Shown here piece by piece: positions 16,461 through 24,368 of a DNA stretch of 42,177 bases. The stretch comes from an uncultured Collinsella sp. Lineage in GTDB: Bacteria; Actinomycetota; Coriobacteriia; Coriobacteriales; Coriobacteriaceae. The translations under genes and the position numbers were made by a program. The stretch lies in contig UQIC01000018.1 in NCBI GenBank assembly GCA_900540985.1, forward strand, positions 1-42,177. Reading direction: 5' to 3'. The notes under the pieces are model-generated. The model saw only the letters and a program-made list of their open reading frames with translations. It searched no databases and was not told the origin of the DNA. Every line of letters starts with the position of its first letter. Position 1 is the first letter of the stretch.

Positions 16461-16528
16461 AAGAATCTCCTTAGCTGTCTGGCGAGCGGCCCTATGCCGC
16501 TCACTCTTGTTGGCAGTGTCCAGGCCGT

Positions 16529-17380
16529 CTAGGCCAAAGAACACGGATAGAACGTTTGGTTAAAGAAGTCGACGACTTCGTTTTCGAACGCGTTAATACG
16601 CTCATGAGCGTATTTGGCATAGATGATATGCCTCCGGTCACACTCAAGACCGTTGAATACGGCAAACTGACCCTTGGGGTCGCTCACGGTATCCATGAGC
16701 GACGTGCCCATGAGCACCGATCCGCGCACCCGAGACGACAGAGCCTCGAGGCCACCGGGAATTGGATTGGCAACCGCCGTGCAGGCAAGTCCGCGCTCGT
16801 CCAGAGCAGAAACCGCCAGCGCGACACCGCCGCCAAGACCCTCGCCCCATGCAAAAATGCGATCGGGATCCATGCCATCAAGATTGCGCGCGACCTTCGC
16901 CAACGCGCAGCCCCAACGGACGCGCTTGACAAAAGCGGGCGAAGCAATCCCCCACTGCAGGTCGTCCGCACCAGCAACATCGTCATCCAGCGCGAGAACG
17001 GCATACCCCATGGCGGCAAATCTCGTCATGTGATGCCATCCACGCACGGGTCGATCGATGTCGTGAAACATCAGACAGAGCGGCACAAACTCGGATGCCC
17101 GGGCATGGCCTAAGGGCTCAATCAAACGACCGTGTACGACATACCCGCCGAGCTCAATGGAAACCTCAGAGTAGCGCGCGCACGGATTGGCGAAATCAAT
17201 CGCCGTAACAGTCAGCCCGCAAACCTCAAGGTCCGAAGCGGCTGTCTCTAATTCGGAAACATCCGCCGAAGCATCGCCGTGCCAACCCCGGAAATCAGAG
17301 AGCCTTGACGAAACCGTTCCAGGCATCTCCGCGAGCCCGGGGACGATCAGCTCGTCGATATTGCTCTCGCACTTAGACAT
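16529..17380 (-). CDS. CE7-type esterase-fold protein lacking the serine nucleophile
   Basis: This 283-residue protein is a divergent paralogue of the next gene upstream. Shared landmarks are the oxyanion-side strand (LCLMFHDIDRPVRGWHH, against LVLQFHGYPGASRSWF), FAAMGYAVLALD, the acid-bearing SVLMGTSLMDTVSDP (Asp230) and the HE pair (His259-Glu260). The nucleophile elbow reads GEGLGGG at residues 179-185, where the paralogue has GASQGGG, so the catalytic Ser is replaced by Gly181. The GQG loop of CE7 enzymes is also missing. It is probably a pseudoenzyme, a ligand-binding or partner subunit, or it has a different chemistry. The frame is fully open and the start overlaps the upstream gene by eight bases, so it is under selection and not simple decay. 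There is no signal peptide. Confidence 0.75.
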   Translation of the reverse strand: MSKCESNIDELIVPGLAEMPGTVSSRLSDFRGWHGDASADVSELETAASDLEVCGLTVTAIDFANPCARYSEVSIELGGYVVHGRLIEPLGHARASEFVPLCLMFHDIDRPVRGWHHMTRFAAMGYAVLALDDDVAGADDLQWGIASPAFVKRVRWGCALAKVARNLDGMDPDRIFAWGEGLGGGVALAVSALDERGLACTAVANPIPGGLEALSSRVRGSVLMGTSLMDTVSDPKGQFAVFNGLECDRRHIIYAKYAHERINAFENEVVDFFNQTFYPCSLA

Positions 17381-18350
17381 GAGCCTCCCCTCCCTCGCAG
17401 AAAAACGGAATGATCAGATCGTCAAAGTCCTGAATCTCCTCGTGGCCAAAGCCCTCAAGGAACTCGCTTCGCTTCTCACAGGCCAGATTGTTGTAGACCG
17501 CAAACTGCGTCGCCGGCGGACAGACGATATCGGCTGTGCCCGTGCCAAACAGCACGGGGCATTTGACCATGGGGGCAAAGTTCTTGGAATCGAAGTACGC
17601 CAGTTTGGCATAGGCCTCCTCAATACGAGTCGAGTCCTCGTCAAACCAACGCGACCAATAACGCAGGCCTTCATAAGCGATATCGTCGGCATCCAGATCC
17701 CAAACAAGGCGGAAATCCGACAGGAAGGGATAGAGGATGGCAGCGCGATTGATAAGCTCACTATTAAGCGCGCAGGTCGCAATGCCCAAACCGCCGCCCT
17801 GCGATGCGCCGTTCACAAATACGCGGGAAAGATCGATGCCCTCGAGCTCGCGAACAATACGGCACAGAATGCGGATATCCTGGTGCAAGCGGACATAGTA
17901 AAGATTGGCCGGGTCGCCGTCGATACCGGCGACGATATGCCCAGCAACCGTCGTGCCCTCAAATCCACCAATGTCCTCGGAGGGGCCTCCTTGGCCAGGA
18001 CAATCGAGAGCAATGAGCGCCATGCCCATGCCCGCAAACGACGCCTGCTCGAACCAGCTGCGGCTTGCACCCGGATAGCCGTGGAACTGTAGCACCAGCG
18101 GCACGGGCTCGTCCGAAACCGGCTGGAGATACTTGGCATGCAGGCGTGCACCGCACATGCCGGTATACCAGAGGTCGAAAAACCGACAGGTCGCGGAATC
18201 CGCAACCGAAGCCGCCTCAATCGCGTAGTCGAGCTCGACGGCGTCGACCTCGGCCATGCGGTCCTTCCAAAAGAGATCGAAATCCGATGGACGGGGCATA
18301 GCGCCTCGATATTCACCAAATTGCTGTTGTAGCTCCTGAGCACTTGGCAT
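17373..18350 (-). CDS. Acetyl esterase, carbohydrate-esterase family 7 (acetylxylan esterase/cephalosporin-C deacetylase type)
   Basis: This alpha/beta-hydrolase should remove acetyl groups from small acetylated substrates. The 325-residue length and motifs fit CE7: DCPGQGG (the family GQG motif, about residues 116-122), the nucleophile elbow NGASQGGG with Ser183, the acid Asp274 in FGTGTADIV, and His303-Glu304 in FGHEE. There is no signal peptide, so it acts in the cytoplasm on imported sugars. It lies between a Sat-like importer and nanA, so O-acetylated sialic acid is a reasonable substrate guess, but this is inference. A CE7-type gene also sits, as I recall, near the pneumococcal sialic-acid locus. 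The ribosome site is weak (AAAGG about 16 bases away). A hairpin precedes the gene. Confidence 0.85.
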   Translation of the reverse strand: MPSAQELQQQFGEYRGAMPRPSDFDLFWKDRMAEVDAVELDYAIEAASVADSATCRFFDLWYTGMCGARLHAKYLQPVSDEPVPLVLQFHGYPGASRSWFEQASFAGMGMALIALDCPGQGGPSEDIGGFEGTTVAGHIVAGIDGDPANLYYVRLHQDIRILCRIVRELEGIDLSRVFVNGASQGGGLGIATCALNSELINRAAILYPFLSDFRLVWDLDADDIAYEGLRYWSRWFDEDSTRIEEAYAKLAYFDSKNFAPMVKCPVLFGTGTADIVCPPATQFAVYNNLACEKRSEFLEGFGHEEIQDFDDLIIPFFCEGGEAHV

Positions 18351-18386
18351 GGCTCGTGAACCCAGCCTTTCGAAATCGCAACGGAG

Positions 18387-18414
18387 GTGCGCCCGGTAAG
18401 GGAACCGGGCGCAC
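18387..18414 (-). repeat. Hairpin between satD-like gene and esterase
   Basis: A perfect 11-bp GC-rich stem, GTGCGCCCGGT (18387-18397) with ACCGGGCGCAC (18404-18414), has a six-base loop. Neither strand has a T-run, so it should not terminate efficiently. It may protect the upstream transporter mRNA or set the ratio of transporter to catabolic enzymes. Confidence 0.6.
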
Positions 18415-18430
18415 GGGAGGGAAAGCGAGG

Positions 18431-19258
18431 CTACTCGCCGAGCTTGGGATGAAGCAGCGACGGCGCAGCGCCGAGCAGCATCTTGGTGTAGGGGTCCTGA
18501 GGGTGCTGGAAGACCTGCTTGGCCTCGCCCTGCTCGACGATCTTGCCGCCATTCATAACGATGATGTCGTCAGAGATATAGCGGACCGTCTGGATGTCAT
18601 GGCTGATGAACACCATGGCCAGGCCGAGCTCCTTCTTAAGGTCGGTCAGCAGGTTCAGAATCTGCGCGCGGACCGAAACGTCCAGAGCCGAGGTGGGCTC
18701 GTCGGCGATGATGGCATCGGGGTTCAGCGACAGGGCACGGGCAATTGCGACGCGCTGGCGCTGGCCGCCCGAAAGCTGGCCGGGAAGAACCTCGGCGGCG
18801 GAGCTGGGCAGACCGGTGAGCTCCAAGAGCTCCTTGACGCGCTTCTCCTGCTCGGCCTCGGTACCCAGGTTGTGGACGCGCATGGGGTCGAGCAGTTGCT
18901 CGCGAACGACCATGCGGGGATTGAGCGCCGTGGCCGGGTTCTGGAACACGACCGAGATGACGCGACCCATGTGGCGACGGTCCTCGGCGGTACGTTTGGT
19001 AACGTCCTTGCCCTTAAAGTAGACCTTGCCGCTCGTGGGGGCCTGCAGGCCGCACATGACGTTGGCGGTGGTGGACTTTCCGCAACCGGACTCGCCGACG
19101 ATGCCGATGGTCTGTCCGGGCATGAGCTTAATCGTTACACCCTGGACGGCGTGAACCAGGTTGGGGTGCAGAATCGAGCCGGTACGGGTCCTAAAGGTGA
19201 CGTGGACGTCATCAAGGAAGATGATCGGCTCGACGCCGTTGACTGCGATCTCGCTCAT
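18431..19258 (-). CDS. satD: ABC transporter ATP-binding protein of the sialic-acid locus (SatD/OppF-like)
   Basis: This is the free ATPase subunit of the second Opp-family importer. The 275-residue protein has Walker A GESGCGKST, signature SGGQRQR, Walker B AIIADEP and switch ISHD. It lacks the long cysteine-containing C-terminal domain of OppF, ending in DPYTKMLLGAAPSLLHPKLGE. Its ATG lies immediately before the stop of the fused permease-ATPase gene with no gap. The symbol is a proposal by analogy to SatABCD of Haemophilus ducreyi, a peptide/nickel-family sialic-acid importer. Peptide transport remains possible. Confidence 0.8.
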   Translation of the reverse strand: MSEIAVNGVEPIIFLDDVHVTFRTRTGSILHPNLVHAVQGVTIKLMPGQTIGIVGESGCGKSTTANVMCGLQAPTSGKVYFKGKDVTKRTAEDRRHMGRVISVVFQNPATALNPRMVVREQLLDPMRVHNLGTEAEQEKRVKELLELTGLPSSAAEVLPGQLSGGQRQRVAIARALSLNPDAIIADEPTSALDVSVRAQILNLLTDLKKELGLAMVFISHDIQTVRYISDDIIVMNGGKIVEQGEAKQVFQHPQDPYTKMLLGAAPSLLHPKLGE

Positions 19259-21274
19259 CTACATCACCTCCGCGTGAGGGGTCAAACCATTTGCCTTGAG
19301 CACCTCGTCGGGGAGCTCGGAATAGAAGTGCTCGGTGCCGGGCACGCGCTTGAAGACCGGACGGGTGTCCAGGCCAATGCGCGGATGGCTCGAGCGGGGT
19401 GCGAAGCGATCGCCCTTGGGGAAATCGCGCGGGCTCGGAACGGCGCCGGGCACCTGGTGCAGGCGGCCCGAACCGCTCTCGATGGACAGGACGGAACCCA
19501 GAAGACCGCGAGTGTACTCGTGAATCGGGTTGGTGAGCAGCTCCTTGGTGGGCGCCTGCTCGATAACCTGGCCGGCGTACATAACCGTGATGTTATGGGC
19601 AACCTCGGCGACCAGCGCCAGGTCATGCGAAACGAAGATCATGGCAAAGCCGAGCTTGGCCTGAAGGTCGTTGAGCAGCTTGATGACCTGCTTCTGGACG
19701 GTAACGTCCAGAGCGGTCGTAGGCTCGTCGCAAATGACCAGCTTGGGGTCGCGGGTAAGGGCCATAGCGATCAGAACGCGCTGACGCTGACCACCGGAAA
19801 GCTCGTGCGGATAGCTCTCGAGCGTACGCTTGGGGTCGAGACCCACGAGCTCCAGGAGTTCCTCGGCGCTACGGGTGCCGCCACGCTTGGTGAGCTGCTT
19901 CATTTGGGCGGAAATGAGCATGGAGGGGTTGAGCGAGGACAGGGCGTCCTGATAGACCATGGCGATATCGGTACCGCGCAGGCCGAACCACTCCTTCTTG
20001 CTCATCTTGAGCAGATCGCGGCCCTCCCAGAGAACCTCACCGGAAAGGTGCTCGTCATCGTCGGTCAGGCCCATGATGGCCAGCGTGGTGATGGACTTAC
20101 CGCAGCCGGACTCGCCTACCAGGCCCATGGTCTGGCCGGGACGGACATCAAAGTTGACGTGGTCGACGACGTTGATATCACCGTGGTGCTCAAACTGGAT
20201 GCAGAAATCACGGACCGAAAGGATCGGCTCAACGGACTCATCGGGCACATGGCGGTCGTTACGCTTGAGCTCGACATCGCGCAGGGCGCCAAGACGGGCG
20301 GACAGGGACTGAGCCTGCTCCTTGTAAGCGCGAACGGGGTCGGAGACCAGCAGGTCGGCCTCGCGGCGCTTGGAGGAATCGGTCGGATCCAGGGCGGCGG
20401 AGGGAGCAGCGGCCATGGCGTCGGTAATGCCCTCGGAGAGGATGTTGAGCGCCAGGCAGGTGATCATGATAGCCAGACCCGGGAACAGCGCCTGCCACCA
20501 ACGGCCAGCGAGCACGCCGCCGCGGGCGTCGGCGAGGATGTTGCCCCAGGTAGCGGTGGGCTCCTGGATACCAGCGCCGATAAAGGTCAGCGAGGCCTCG
20601 AAGATGATGGCGTCGGCGACCAGGGTAACGGTGAAGACCATGATCGGGGCGATGCAGTTACGCAGAACATGCTTGATCAAAATCCACGGAGCCTTGGCGC
20701 CGGAAACGATGACCGCGCGGACATAGTCCTCGCCGTACTCGGACACGATGTTGGCGCGCACGATACGGGCAATCTGCGGAGTGTACATAAAGCCGATGGC
20801 GAAGATGATCGACGGCACGGAGTTGCCCAGGATGGAGACGAAGACGGCAGCGAGGGCGATGCCCGGGATGGACATGATGATGTCCAGGATGCGCATAATC
20901 GCCTCGGAAACGGACTTGCGCGAAACCGCCGCGAGGGCGCCCACGACCGAGCCGCAAACCAGAGCCATGGCAGTGGCGCCAAAGCCGATGATCAGCGAGT
21001 AACGGCCACCGTAGAGCATACGCGAAAGGATGTCGCGGCCCTTATCGTCGGTACCGAAGATAAATCCGTTGCCGGGAGCCTGGCGAGCAGTGAAAATCTC
21101 AACCGGGCTATAGGGGGCAAGAAGGGGCGCCAGAATCGCGGTCAAGGCGACCAGCACCAGCACGACGGCGGCAATCTTAGAAGACAGCGTCATCTTCTTC
21201 CAGCCACCGAGCTTGAGCCCCTTGGAGGCAGCTTTCTCGAGCTGCTCGGTTTGCTTCTCTCGAATCTTTACCAT
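19259..21274 (-). CDS. satC: Fused permease-ATPase of the Opp/Sat-type importer
   Basis: One 671-residue protein combines an OppC-type permease and an OppD-type ATPase. Residues about 30-300 carry the permease: a first helix, the loop motif FIFGTDDKGRDILSRMLYG, four to five further helices, and the coupling loop with VRAVIVSGAKAPWILIKHVLRN. A charged linker of about 40 residues (300-345) follows. The ATPase has Walker A GESGCGKS, signature LSGGQRQR and Walker B VICDEP, and ends in the Opp C-terminal region. The frame is open throughout, so this is a true fusion. With one single permease, one single ATPase and one binding protein, the set is complete in four genes, as in SatABCD. The upstream gene satB ends three bases away. 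Confidence 0.88.
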   Translation of the reverse strand: MVKIREKQTEQLEKAASKGLKLGGWKKMTLSSKIAAVVLVLVALTAILAPLLAPYSPVEIFTARQAPGNGFIFGTDDKGRDILSRMLYGGRYSLIIGFGATAMALVCGSVVGALAAVSRKSVSEAIMRILDIIMSIPGIALAAVFVSILGNSVPSIIFAIGFMYTPQIARIVRANIVSEYGEDYVRAVIVSGAKAPWILIKHVLRNCIAPIMVFTVTLVADAIIFEASLTFIGAGIQEPTATWGNILADARGGVLAGRWWQALFPGLAIMITCLALNILSEGITDAMAAAPSAALDPTDSSKRREADLLVSDPVRAYKEQAQSLSARLGALRDVELKRNDRHVPDESVEPILSVRDFCIQFEHHGDINVVDHVNFDVRPGQTMGLVGESGCGKSITTLAIMGLTDDDEHLSGEVLWEGRDLLKMSKKEWFGLRGTDIAMVYQDALSSLNPSMLISAQMKQLTKRGGTRSAEELLELVGLDPKRTLESYPHELSGGQRQRVLIAMALTRDPKLVICDEPTTALDVTVQKQVIKLLNDLQAKLGFAMIFVSHDLALVAEVAHNITVMYAGQVIEQAPTKELLTNPIHEYTRGLLGSVLSIESGSGRLHQVPGAVPSPRDFPKGDRFAPRSSHPRIGLDTRPVFKRVPGTEHFYSELPDEVLKANGLTPHAEVM

Positions 21275-21277
21275 AAT

Positions 21278-22234
21278 CTACACCGTCCTGATGCGCGGGT
21301 TGATGAGCAGGTAGAGCATGTCAACCACGATGTTGATGATGATGAAGGCAAGAGCAACGACGATGACGACGCCCTGAACCAGGTTCGCCTCGTTGCCCTG
21401 AACGCCCTGCAGAATCGCAGTACCCATGCCGGGGAGGTTGAAGATGACCTCGATGACGACGGCGCCGCCCATGAGGTAGCCGATCTTAAGACCGAGGGTG
21501 GTGACCGGGGTGATCAGCGCGTTGCGCAAAACGTTGATGCCGACGACGACCTTCTCGGGAACGCCGGCGCCGCGGGCCATACGGACATAGTCCTTATCGA
21601 GCTCCTCGACCATGGCCGTACGCACGATACGAGTCATCTGACCCGTCAGCGGAAATGCCAGGGCGATAGCGGGCATGATCATACGTCCCAGATAGCCAGC
21701 CGGGTTGGTGGTGAAGTGAGGCAGAGCACCGGACGCCGGGAGCACCTTAAGGTAGGAAGAGAACAGCAGGATCAACAGAACGGCAAGCCAGAACGACGGG
21801 GTTGCCAAGCCGGCGATGGAGAAGACGCGGATCACTTGGTCCGGCCATTTATCGCGATACAGTGCCGCGATGACGCCGAGCAAAAACGAGACGACCGCGC
21901 CGATGGCTAGACCGATGAAGGTCAGCTGCATCGTGACGGGCAGGGCCGTGGAGATGCGCTTGGCAACAGAGTTGCGAGCAGCACCATAGGTGCCCATGTC
22001 ACCATGGATCAGATCACCCATGTAGCGCACGTAGCGCACGGGCCAGGGGTCGTCCAGACCATACTTCTCATGGTACTCGGCAACCGCCTCGGGCGAGGCA
22101 CCGTCACCCAACGCCGTATAGGCGGGGTCGGTCTTGGAGAACGACATAAGGAAGAACACCAGGACGGTGACGCCCAATGCCATGATCGGCAGCGCCACGA
22201 GACGCCTTCCAATCAAACGTAGAAAGTTGTTCAC
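21278..22234 (-). CDS. satB: ABC transporter permease of the sialic-acid locus (SatB/OppB-like)
   Basis: This is the second membrane subunit, OppB/DppB family, and pairs with the permease half of the fused protein. The start is set at the GTG at 22234, because AAAGGGGAG lies five bases before it and the product then begins VNNFLRLIGRRLVALPIM, the usual first helix. An ATG at 22267 lacks a site. The 318-residue protein has the external loop TDPAYTALGDGASPEAV and the coupling loop YVRMARGAGVPEKVVVGINVLRN. It is preceded by a hairpin after the binding-protein gene and followed at three bases by the fusion gene. Confidence 0.85.
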   Translation of the reverse strand: MNNFLRLIGRRLVALPIMALGVTVLVFFLMSFSKTDPAYTALGDGASPEAVAEYHEKYGLDDPWPVRYVRYMGDLIHGDMGTYGAARNSVAKRISTALPVTMQLTFIGLAIGAVVSFLLGVIAALYRDKWPDQVIRVFSIAGLATPSFWLAVLLILLFSSYLKVLPASGALPHFTTNPAGYLGRMIMPAIALAFPLTGQMTRIVRTAMVEELDKDYVRMARGAGVPEKVVVGINVLRNALITPVTTLGLKIGYLMGGAVVIEVIFNLPGMGTAILQGVQGNEANLVQGVVIVVALAFIIINIVVDMLYLLINPRIRTV

Positions 22235-22295
22235 GTTCTCTCCCCTTTCTTTTGTCGGTAGGACCAACTGGTATATGAGTATGGATACTCATTAC

Positions 22296-22329
22296 AAGAC
22301 CCGAGCGACATCGAGGCCGCCCGGGTCTT
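22296..22329 (-). terminator. Attenuating terminator between satA and satB
   Basis: AAGACCCG (22296-22303) pairs with CGGGTCTT (22322-22329) around an 18-base loop that itself contains a small GC hairpin. On the minus strand the stem ends in GTCTTGTAAT, a poor T-tract. The same arrangement (binding protein, hairpin, permease) is seen in the opp operon at 4301-4330. Confidence 0.6.
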
Positions 22330-22389
22330 TGTTTCAACTATGAGGACGTTGCCTTACGACCGACGCCCCACATATGACTCAAGCGAGTC

Positions 22390-24003
22390 TTAGGCCTTGA
22401 CGGTCGCGACGCCCCTAAAGGACATGCTCGTCGTGCCGATGCCCTTGAAGCCATCGAGGGCCTCGCCGTTGGGCGCGGTGGACGGATCGTCCCAGGAAGC
22501 GGAAACGGTCTTGACGTGGACAACGGGGTACAGAACAGCGTTGTCGGCGATGATGTCGAAGCACTCGTTCCACTTCTTCTGCTGCTCGTCGCCCTCGGCG
22601 GCAAGAGCCTCGTCCATGAGACCGTGGAGCTTCGCCCACTCAGCGGAATCCTTCCACGGGCAACGGGTCTGCATCCAGACGTTGTCGCCATACCACCAGT
22701 TGAGCAGCAGGTCGGGGTCGGCGCCGAAGCAGGACGGATCGCCAGGAGCGAGAAGGATATCGTAGGCCTCGCCGCCGTCGATGGCAGCGTAGGTGGCCGG
22801 CGAGGTATCGGTCTGGATGGTCACATCGAAGCCGAGAGCGTCGAGGTCGTTCTTGACCTGAGCGGCCATGCCCTTGATCTGCTCGTTGTCGGTGGTGCGC
22901 AGGGTGATGGCGCCCGGGGTGATGCCAGACTCTTCGATGAGCTTCTTGGCCTTCTTGGCGTCAGTCTTGTACACCGTGGAAGCCTCATGATAGTTGGTGA
23001 AGCTCTTGGGCAGGTAGCAGCTGGCAGCGGTAGCAAGGCCGGCGAAGGTGTTGGTAATCATCTTCTCAGTGTCGAGCGCGTACATGACGGCCTGACGGAC
23101 CTTGACGTTGTTCCAAGGCTCCTTGGCGACGTTGAACATGATGAAGCGGGTGCCGAAACCCTGGACGTTATCGATCTTGCAGCCGGCGCTCTCGAGCTGG
23201 TCGACGGCATCAGCGGTGACGAGCTCCATAACGAGCGTGGAGCCCTCCTGCTGAGCGGTAACGCGAGCGGTGGGGTCGGTCAGGATGCTGTACTGGATCT
23301 TCTTATCCTCGGCAGCATACTCACCGTTGTACTCGGGGTTGGGAACCAGGGTGATCTCGGTATCGGAGATAGAGTCGTACATCCAGGGGCCGGAGCCGAT
23401 CGGCTGCTTAGCGCGATCCTCCTCGGCCTGGGTAGCCGGGGTAACGCGGATGATGGCCAGACGATCCTTGAGCAGGGAGAAGTTGGGGACCTTGGTCTTG
23501 ACCGTTACAGTGCTGGCGTCCTTGGCCTCGATGGACTCGAAGGGCTGGAAGAACGGAGCATAGGTAGCAGAAGCGGCGCAAGCGGTGTAGGAGGCAACGA
23601 CGTCGTCAGCAGTGACCTCGGTGCCATCGGAGAACTTGGCGCCCTTGCGGATGGTGACCTCGAAGGTAGTGTCGTCCACGGACTTGGGATCGTCGGTGGC
23701 GAGCTCGTTGAAGGTGCTGTAGTCGTGGTAATCGATGCCATAGAGGCCCTCGATGACGTGCCAGTTAGCACCCAGGCCCACAGCGGAGCCGGTGCTGGCG
23801 GGGTCGAAGCTGGACGGAGCGTAAGCGGAACCAGCGGTGATCACGCCGCCGCCACGGTTGGCGGAATCGGTGGAACCGGAAGCGGAACCCTCGTCGTTGG
23901 AGCTGCCACCGCAGCCGGTGAGACCAAGCCCTGCGACAGCAGCGACGCTGCCGGTGAGGCCGAGGAACGAACGCCTGGACATACCCTTGTTGATGATGGC
24001 CAT
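22390..24003 (-). CDS. satA: Solute-binding lipoprotein of the sialic-acid locus (SatA-like, SBP family 5)
   Basis: This is the extracellular binding protein that should recognise the sugar acid (or peptide) and hand it to SatB/SatC. The start is at 24003, five bases after AGGAG. The 537-residue protein has a Tat motif SRRSFLG (residues 9-15), a hydrophobic stretch and a lipobox LTGC with Cys31. A Gly/Ser-rich linker (GGSSNDEGSASGSTDSANRG) tethers the domain. SBP_bac_5 landmarks are WHVIEGLYGIDYHDYSTFN, GAKFSDGTEVTADDVVASY and VRQAVMYALDTEKMI. It is the first gene of the operon behind a palindrome-rich promoter region. Family 5 proteins bind mostly peptides but also nickel, haem and, in SatA, sialic acid. 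Confidence 0.83.
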   Translation of the reverse strand: MAIINKGMSRRSFLGLTGSVAAVAGLGLTGCGGSSNDEGSASGSTDSANRGGGVITAGSAYAPSSFDPASTGSAVGLGANWHVIEGLYGIDYHDYSTFNELATDDPKSVDDTTFEVTIRKGAKFSDGTEVTADDVVASYTACAASATYAPFFQPFESIEAKDASTVTVKTKVPNFSLLKDRLAIIRVTPATQAEEDRAKQPIGSGPWMYDSISDTEITLVPNPEYNGEYAAEDKKIQYSILTDPTARVTAQQEGSTLVMELVTADAVDQLESAGCKIDNVQGFGTRFIMFNVAKEPWNNVKVRQAVMYALDTEKMITNTFAGLATAASCYLPKSFTNYHEASTVYKTDAKKAKKLIEESGITPGAITLRTTDNEQIKGMAAQVKNDLDALGFDVTIQTDTSPATYAAIDGGEAYDILLAPGDPSCFGADPDLLLNWWYGDNVWMQTRCPWKDSAEWAKLHGLMDEALAAEGDEQQKKWNECFDIIADNAVLYPVVHVKTVSASWDDPSTAPNGEALDGFKGIGTTSMSFRGVATVKA

Positions 24004-24122
24004 GTCTTCTCCTATCAATAGAGAATCTTACCCGGGAGCACCTAGACTTGCCCCCGCGCAACTTGCGGACGATATATACCTTACCTACCGACGGACCCAA
24101 CTGAGGTGCCGCGCTCGGCGAC

Positions 24123-24203
24123 CGATACATACATACGCTTGAACGGTATTTACTACCGTTCACCGAATTCATTGACAAACGATTCGCCAGACAGTATGTA
24201 TCG
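24123..24203. repeat. Distant inverted repeat around the satA promoter
   Basis: CGATACATAC (24123-24132) and GTATGTATCG (24194-24203) are perfect 10-base inverted copies 61 bases apart. They enclose the palindrome at 24141-24161 and the candidate promoter. They could be paired binding sites of one regulator acting by looping, or a single long hairpin. The wider gap 24004-24368 holds this regulatory block and the uvrC terminator, and no gene. Confidence 0.45.
24141..24178 (-). promoter_or_regulatory. Candidate promoter and operator of the sialic-acid operon
   Basis: GAACGGTA-TTTAC-TACCGTTC (24141-24161) is a perfect 8-5-8 palindrome. On the minus strand TTGTCA (24173-24178) is a good -35 hexamer. 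At 17 bases it is followed by TAGTAA, inside the palindrome, which could be a weak -10. A repressor bound to the palindrome would block RNA polymerase. No regulator gene of the NanR, RpiR or ROK repressor type is present in the window. Confidence 0.45.
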
Positions 24204-24316
24204 ACGAGGTGAGATATCAGTCTTCGTCAACCCGCAGGATAGCAGGGTTGTTCACCATGGCTAGTCAAACGTTTTAGCGTTAATAAAACCCGAAATCGAC
24301 AGGTAATCATGGCGAA

Positions 24317-24343
24317 ATAAATGATTGAAAATCGGCCAATCAT
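24317..24343 (-). terminator. Possible weak terminator of uvrC
   Basis: On the minus strand ATGATTG and CAATCAT form a 7-bp AT-rich stem around a 9-base loop, followed by TTATTT. It lies 26 bases past the uvrC stop. The stem is short and weak, so the call is tentative. Confidence 0.45.
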
Positions 24344-24368
24344 GTATATCAGTTGTTTAGAAGCACGT

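Noticed and set aside
18344..21910. A plus-strand open frame of 1188 codons opposite the esterase, satD, satC and satB genes
   Set aside because: It lies over three genes with clear Opp-family domains on the minus strand, its product is low-complexity and rich in Asp, Gly, His and Val, and it has no recognisable domain. Strong codon bias on the real strand removes stop codons from the mirror frame.
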